Position numbers and translations under genes: made by a program
The notes under the pieces: model-generated
Seen by the model: the letters and a program-made list of their open reading frames with translations, nothing else
What the model was told of the DNA's origin: nothing
The model's database searches: none
Source: Chloroflexota bacterium
GTDB taxonomy: Bacteria > Chloroflexota > Dehalococcoidia > Bin125
Direction of reading: 5' to 3'
Assembly (NCBI GenBank): GCA_026707335.1
Contig: JAPOXB010000129.1
Location: 1-9,424, forward strand
DNA: 9,424 bases
Shown: piece after piece, positions 5,612 to 9,424 of the stretch
Position numbering within the stretch: the first letter of the stretch is position 1
How the letters are laid out: every line of letters starts with the position of its first letter

Positions 5612-7008
5612 GGACGCTCGATCAACGCGAGGAAACGCTGGAGGCGGCGAGCCGCGATTTCGGCCGCACCGTCCGCAAACGGCCCCTAGCCGTGGCTCGC
5701 CCGAACTCGGTGGGCGAAGTGGTGGAGATCGTCCGTCACGCGAACCGGGAGCGGATCCCGCTGACGGTTCGAGGCGCGGGCCATTCGCAGAGCGGTCAAT
5801 CCCTGAGTGACGGCGGCATCCTTCTCGACACGCAGGGCCTCAACCAGATCGGCGAGATCGAAGATGACCAGATACGAGTGCAGAGCGGAGTCCCCTGGCG
5901 CGACCTCGTCCACGCGGTCTACGCGCACGGCTACCTGCCGCCGGCGCTCACCACGCACCTGAGCGTGACGGTGGGCGGGACGCTCTCGGTGGCCGGCCTC
6001 AGCACCACCTCCCACAGCTGCGGCTCCCAGGCGGACAATGTGACCGAGTTGGAGGTCGTCACCGGCGACGGCCGGCGCCTGCGCTGCTCCGCCGACGGCA
6101 ACCCTGCGCTGTTCGACTGCGCCCGCTGCGGGCTCGGTCAGTTCGGCGCGATCACCGAAGCGCGCGTCCGGCTGCGCAAAGCGCTGCCCAACGTACGGAC
6201 GTACGGCCTCGTCTACGAGGACGTCTGCGTCCTGATGCAAGACCTCGAGCTGATCGTGCGGGACGACCGCTTTCAGTACATCGACGGATGGTGTACGCCG
6301 GTCGCCCGCGATCCGTGGCGGATCTTGTCCGGCGAGTTGTTCGCCCACCATGTCTTCTTCGTCTATCTGAGCGTGGAGTGGGACGAGACGCCGCCCGACG
6401 AGGAGGAGCTGCTGGGCGGTCTCCACCATTCCGTCCTCGCCAACCGCTCCGATTCTCCCACCCTGGAGTTCGTCACCCACAAGGAATTGAGGTCCCTCCA
6501 GAGCAGGCCGGGCTTCGACGCGCCCAAGCCGGGGAGCAATGGGGAAGCGGGCTCAGGCCGCCCGAAATGGTTCGACGACTGGAGCCAGACGCATCCATGC
6601 ACCGAGGGCGTGTTGCCCTGGGACGCCTTCCCACGATTCATCACCGACGTGGCCTCCGAGCTTCCCGGCCCCGTGGCGCGCACGGCGCGAATCATGCTCG
6701 GCCCCTTCCGGGGCGAGCGGTTCAGGGCGCCTCTGTTCATGCACCCGCAAGGCGAACTGCTGATGGGGTACGGCATCCTCATCGAAGCGCCGCCATCGGA
6801 AATGGAGGAGGTCCTGCCGGTACTGGCGAGGGAGAGCCGGCGCATCATTGAGGCGGGCGGCAAGCGCTACCTCTCGGGCTGGCTGGACTTCGATCGCCGG
6901 GACTGGCAGACGCACTACGGAGACCTGTGGCCGCGGATGCTGGAGTGGAAGCGTGAGTTCGACCCGCGGCGCATCCTGAACCCCGGAGGGATTCCTCTGT
7001 CTCCGTAG
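5608..7008 (+). CDS. FAD-linked oxidase of the cytokinin-dehydrogenase-like (PCMH/BBE) type
   Basis: The FAD-binding PCMH domain starts near residue 25 (R-P-L-A-V-A-R-P-N-S-V-G-E-V). R-G-A-G-H-S-Q-S-G-Q places His59 where this family links FAD covalently through histidine. T-V-G-G-T-L-S-V-A-G (121-130), D-N-V-x-E-L-E-V-V-T-G-D-G and L-F-D-x-x-x-C-G-L-G-Q-F-G complete the flavin-site signature and are closest to cytokinin dehydrogenases. The C-terminal F-D-P-R-R-I-L-N-P-G-G is also typical. The catalytic Asp of plant enzymes, in W-T-D-Y-L before T-V-G-G, appears to be Thr116 here, so cytokinin is an unlikely substrate. GTG 5608 is chosen because it gives a 466-residue protein of normal family length and overlaps the previous stop. 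A longer in-frame extension back to 5395 would only duplicate coding space of the gene before it. In this cluster it probably oxidises the precursor core or another intermediate. No signal peptide is seen. Confidence 0.85.
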   Translation: MRTLDQREETLEAASRDFGRTVRKRPLAVARPNSVGEVVEIVRHANRERIPLTVRGAGHSQSGQSLSDGGILLDTQGLNQIGEIEDDQIRVQSGVPWRDLVHAVYAHGYLPPALTTHLSVTVGGTLSVAGLSTTSHSCGSQADNVTELEVVTGDGRRLRCSADGNPALFDCARCGLGQFGAITEARVRLRKALPNVRTYGLVYEDVCVLMQDLELIVRDDRFQYIDGWCTPVARDPWRILSGELFAHHVFFVYLSVEWDETPPDEEELLGGLHHSVLANRSDSPTLEFVTHKELRSLQSRPGFDAPKPGSNGEAGSGRPKWFDDWSQTHPCTEGVLPWDAFPRFITDVASELPGPVARTARIMLGPFRGERFRAPLFMHPQGELLMGYGILIEAPPSEMEEVLPVLARESRRIIEAGGKRYLSGWLDFDRRDWQTHYGDLWPRMLEWKREFDPRRILNPGGIPLSP

Positions 7009-7083
7009 CGGGGCGCCGCACGCCCTCCACGGGCGCCGCGCGAATCCGGCATCGACTGAACGGGACGGGAGACTTGGTCAAGG

Positions 7084-7977
7084 GTGTTCTTTAGACAGGT
7101 ATTCCGCGAGCGGGCGCTGCAGCGACGCGCCAGGCAAGAGCCGCTCGACGACCGGCTGCAGATCACCGCGCCCCACGAGTGGCTGATCGTGGCCGGGCTG
7201 TCGGCGATGGTCCTCGCGCTGCTGGCGTTCGCCGTCTTCGGGCGCGTGGAACGCACGCGGTCCTTTGAGGCGGCCCTGGTGCTTCCGGGGGAGCGCCATG
7301 CGCTGGTCGCCCCGGTGTCGGGCACGGTGGAGGCCGTGCTCGTGGGAGTCAGCGACACCGTCGCGCCGGGGCAACCCGTCGCGCGGATCCGGCCGTCCGG
7401 CGCGCAGCAGTGGGAGTCGGTGATCGTGGGAGTCATCGATGCCTTGGCGCAGGGTGGCCGGTTGGACGAGGAGACCCGGGGCGAGTTGCTGCAAGCCCTG
7501 CTCGCCGCGGGGTCGGGCGCGTCGTCCACGGATCCGCTGGAGGTCACCAGCCCATCTGGAGGCGAGGTAGTCGCGCTGGACCTGGCGCCCGGGCAGGCGG
7601 TGGACGCCGGCGCCTCCCTCGGCCTGGTGCGCGCGGCATCCACGAGCCGGCCCGAGGTGGTGGCGTTCGTCTCGCCCGGTGACGCCGCGCGCCTCCGCGC
7701 CGGGATGGAGGCGCGTGTCGATGTCGGCGGCCCCGGCGAGAGCGGCGGGCCGGTCTTGCAAGGACGGGTGGCGGAGATCTCCGCGCAACCGGGTCCGCCT
7801 CCCGAGTGGCTGGCGGATCAGGGCCTTGTCATGCCGCAGCCAGCGCATCTGCTGCGGGTGGCCCTCGCCGGAGATGCGCCCGCCGTTCTCCCGGCCGACG
7901 GCACGGCGGTCTCGCTGCGCATCGTGCTGGGGCGTGAGTCGCTGGTGTCGCTCTTAGCGCGCGGGAGCGGCAGATGA
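7084..7977 (+). CDS. NHLM-type HlyD-family secretion (membrane fusion) protein
   Basis: This 297-residue partner of the C39 ABC exporter has a short basic cytoplasmic N-terminus and one membrane segment (about residues 34-52). A first biotinyl/lipoyl-like half (A-P-V-S-G-T-V-E-A-V, about 75-101) follows, then only a short helical stretch (about 112-150), a second lipoyl half (T-S-P-S-G-G-E-V-V-A-L, about 156-186) and a beta domain. The long coiled-coil hairpin of classical HlyD is missing, as in the NHLM bacteriocin secretion family (described as TIGR03794). It likely couples the inner-membrane exporter to periplasmic or cell-wall passage. The start is GTG 7084 with GGGAG about 12 bases upstream. 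Its stop overlaps the exporter start as ATGA, showing tight coupling. The 75 bases after the oxidase hold only GC-rich sequence with GGCGCC repeats. Confidence 0.85.
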   Translation: MFFRQVFRERALQRRARQEPLDDRLQITAPHEWLIVAGLSAMVLALLAFAVFGRVERTRSFEAALVLPGERHALVAPVSGTVEAVLVGVSDTVAPGQPVARIRPSGAQQWESVIVGVIDALAQGGRLDEETRGELLQALLAAGSGASSTDPLEVTSPSGGEVVALDLAPGQAVDAGASLGLVRAASTSRPEVVAFVSPGDAARLRAGMEARVDVGGPGESGGPVLQGRVAEISAQPGPPPEWLADQGLVMPQPAHLLRVALAGDAPAVLPADGTAVSLRIVLGRESLVSLLARGSGR

Positions 7978-9424
7978 TCCGTCTGCCGTCCCCGACGAGG
8001 CAGCGTCGGCGCGTGCATACGCCGCTCATGCTCCAGCAAGAGGAGACCGAGTGCGGCGCCGTTTCGCTCGGCATCGTGCTCGCGTACTTCGGGCGTTGGG
8101 TCTCCATGGAGGAACTGCGCGAGGCATGCGCGGTCAACCGGGACGGTTGCGACGCCGCCGACATCACCCGCGCGGCACGGCGCTACGGCCTGGAGACGCA
8201 GGGCTGGCGACGGGAGCCGGAGCAGCTCCGGGGCATGGACCTGCCCCTCATCATCTTCTGGGAGTTCAACCACTTCCTGGTCCTCGAGGGCTTCCGGGGT
8301 CCGAACTACCTGGTGAACGACCCCGCCAACGGCCACCGCGTCATTGAGGAGGACGAGTTCGACGAGGGATTCACCGGCGTCGCGCTCAGCTTCCGGCGCG
8401 GGCCCGATTTCCGGACCGGCGGCGCCCGTCCGGGCATCCTGGCCCGCCTCTGGCCCTGGCTCAGGGAAGTCACCGGGCCCCTGGCATTCGCCCTGCTGTG
8501 CGGACTGCTCCTGTCGATTCCCGCCCTGACCCTGCCCCTGCTGCTGAGCATCTTCGTCGACGACGTTCTGAGCGGGGAGGAGTCTCGCTCCTGGGGCACG
8601 GCCATCATCGCCGGCCTCGCGGTGTCGGGCGTGCTGGTCTATCTGCTCACCTGGCTGCGGCAGCGGTGTCTGCGGCTGCTCGCCATCCGGCTGTCGGTGG
8701 ACCACGCCGATCGCTTCATCCGGCGGCTGTTCCGGCTGCAGATGGGCTTCTTCACCCAGCGGTTCTCCGGCGACTTGGCATCGCGCGTTCAGCTGATCGA
8801 CGAGATCGCCGTCGTGGCGACGACGCAGTTCGTCGGAGTCCTGATTGAACTCGTCGCCAGTGCCGTGTTCCTCGTGGTCATGTTCATCTACGACCCCGTG
8901 CTGGCGGGGGTGGTCGCCGCGATCGGCGCCGTGAACGTGGTCAGCGTCCGACTGATCACCCGGTCTCGCGTGGGCGAGAACCGCCGCCTGCAACGCGAGC
9001 AGGGCAAGCTGCAGGGCATCAGCATGTACGGGCTGAGAGGCATAGACTCTATACAGGCGGTATCCGCCGAGAACGATTTCTTTGCCCACTGGTCCGGCTA
9101 CCAGGCTCGGGAGCTAAGGGCGCGGCAGCGCTTTGTCGAGCTTGGACACGTGATCGCCTCGTTGCCCGGACTGTTCCTAATCGCCAGCAACGCCGCAGTT
9201 CTGGGTATCGGGGGCTGGCGGGTGATGGAGGGAGAGATGACCCTGGGCGTGATGATGGGCCTTTACGTTCTAGCTACCAACTTCCTTTTGCCCATTGGCC
9301 GTCTCATCCAATTCTCAGACCTGTTCCAGATATTGGAAGCTAACCTTCAACGGCTTGAAGATGTTCTGGACGCACCCGAAGATCGGTTTTTCCAGAGACG
9401 CAACGGCAAGCCAAGCGAAAGAAA
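7974..9424 (+). CDS. NHLM-type C39 peptidase / ABC exporter, N-terminal part
   Basis: The frame is open from ATG 7974 to the right edge (483 codons, no stop). It starts with a C39 bacteriocin-processing peptidase domain (about residues 15-140): Q-Q-E-E-T-E-C-G gives the oxyanion Gln (21) and nucleophile Cys27, F-N-H-F-L-V-L-E gives His100, and V-N-D-P-A-N-G gives Asp116, so the triad is intact. The ABC membrane domain follows, with hydrophobic segments near 170-194, 206-226, 285-325 and 400-450. The nucleotide-binding domain (Walker A, signature, Walker B) lies beyond the window; family members (described as TIGR03796) run to roughly 700 residues. It should cut the two NHLP leaders and export the cores. 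It is coupled to the HlyD gene by an ATGA overlap. Base composition and codon choice become less GC-rich from about 9020. Confidence 0.93.
   Translation, partial: MIRLPSPTRQRRRVHTPLMLQQEETECGAVSLGIVLAYFGRWVSMEELREACAVNRDGCDAADITRAARRYGLETQGWRREPEQLRGMDLPLIIFWEFNHFLVLEGFRGPNYLVNDPANGHRVIEEDEFDEGFTGVALSFRRGPDFRTGGARPGILARLWPWLREVTGPLAFALLCGLLLSIPALTLPLLLSIFVDDVLSGEESRSWGTAIIAGLAVSGVLVYLLTWLRQRCLRLLAIRLSVDHADRFIRRLFRLQMGFFTQRFSGDLASRVQLIDEIAVVATTQFVGVLIELVASAVFLVVMFIYDPVLAGVVAAIGAVNVVSVRLITRSRVGENRRLQREQGKLQGISMYGLRGIDSIQAVSAENDFFAHWSGYQARELRARQRFVELGHVIASLPGLFLIASNAAVLGIGGWRVMEGEMTLGVMMGLYVLATNFLLPIGRLIQFSDLFQILEANLQRLEDVLDAPEDRFFQRRNGKPSER

Noticed and set aside
7818..9089. 423-residue minus-strand frame
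   Set aside because: Lies antisense to the exporter, whose C39 triad and membrane segments are clear. The antisense product is rich in Gln, Glu, Asp and His and lacks domain features, a usual high-GC artefact.
1..9424. tRNA, rRNA, CRISPR array, insertion sequence or transposase
   Set aside because: None was recognised. No spaced direct-repeat array, terminal inverted repeats with a transposase, or cloverleaf-like segment was seen when reading both strands.

Overview
The window is about two-thirds G+C and reads as one densely coded stretch of a high-GC bacterial genome or metagenomic contig. Real genes start at ATG or GTG, have GA-rich ribosome sites and often overlap by four bases. The sequence does not fix the phylum. 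The secretion genes belong to the NHLM family, which is scattered across Cyanobacteria, Proteobacteria, Chloroflexota and other groups.

Left part (1-3487): the last codons of an upstream gene, then one very long plus-strand frame for a secreted chymotrypsin-fold (S1-like) protease. A single in-frame TAG at 830-832 splits this frame between the catalytic Asp and the catalytic Ser. Past the stop it runs uninterrupted to 3487. It encodes the Ser motif GNSGGP, a second S1-like domain that has lost all three catalytic residues, and duplicated Cys-containing modules.

Middle (3488-3824): a non-coding gap of about 340 bases. It holds a possible minus-strand gene remnant and an AT-richer patch with an inverted repeat, a direct repeat and a plausible -10 box. 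This is the likely control region of the next block.

Right part (3825-9424): a plus-strand natural-product operon of the nitrile-hydratase-leader (NHLP/NHLM) RiPP class. It has two paralogous precursor peptides, a structured intergenic segment, a 357-aa protein of unknown function, a cytokinin-dehydrogenase-like FAD oxidase, an NHLM HlyD-type secretion protein, and the start of the C39-peptidase ABC exporter that should cut the leaders and export the products. The exporter runs off the right edge before its ATPase domain.

Working model (inference): the two leader peptides guide modification of very short C-terminal cores (about 6 and 11 residues) by the unknown protein and the FAD oxidase, and the exporter then cleaves after Ala-Ala-Gly and secretes the products. 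No LanM, YcaO, radical SAM or other standard RiPP enzyme is visible, so the unknown protein plus oxidase is the part most likely to be new.
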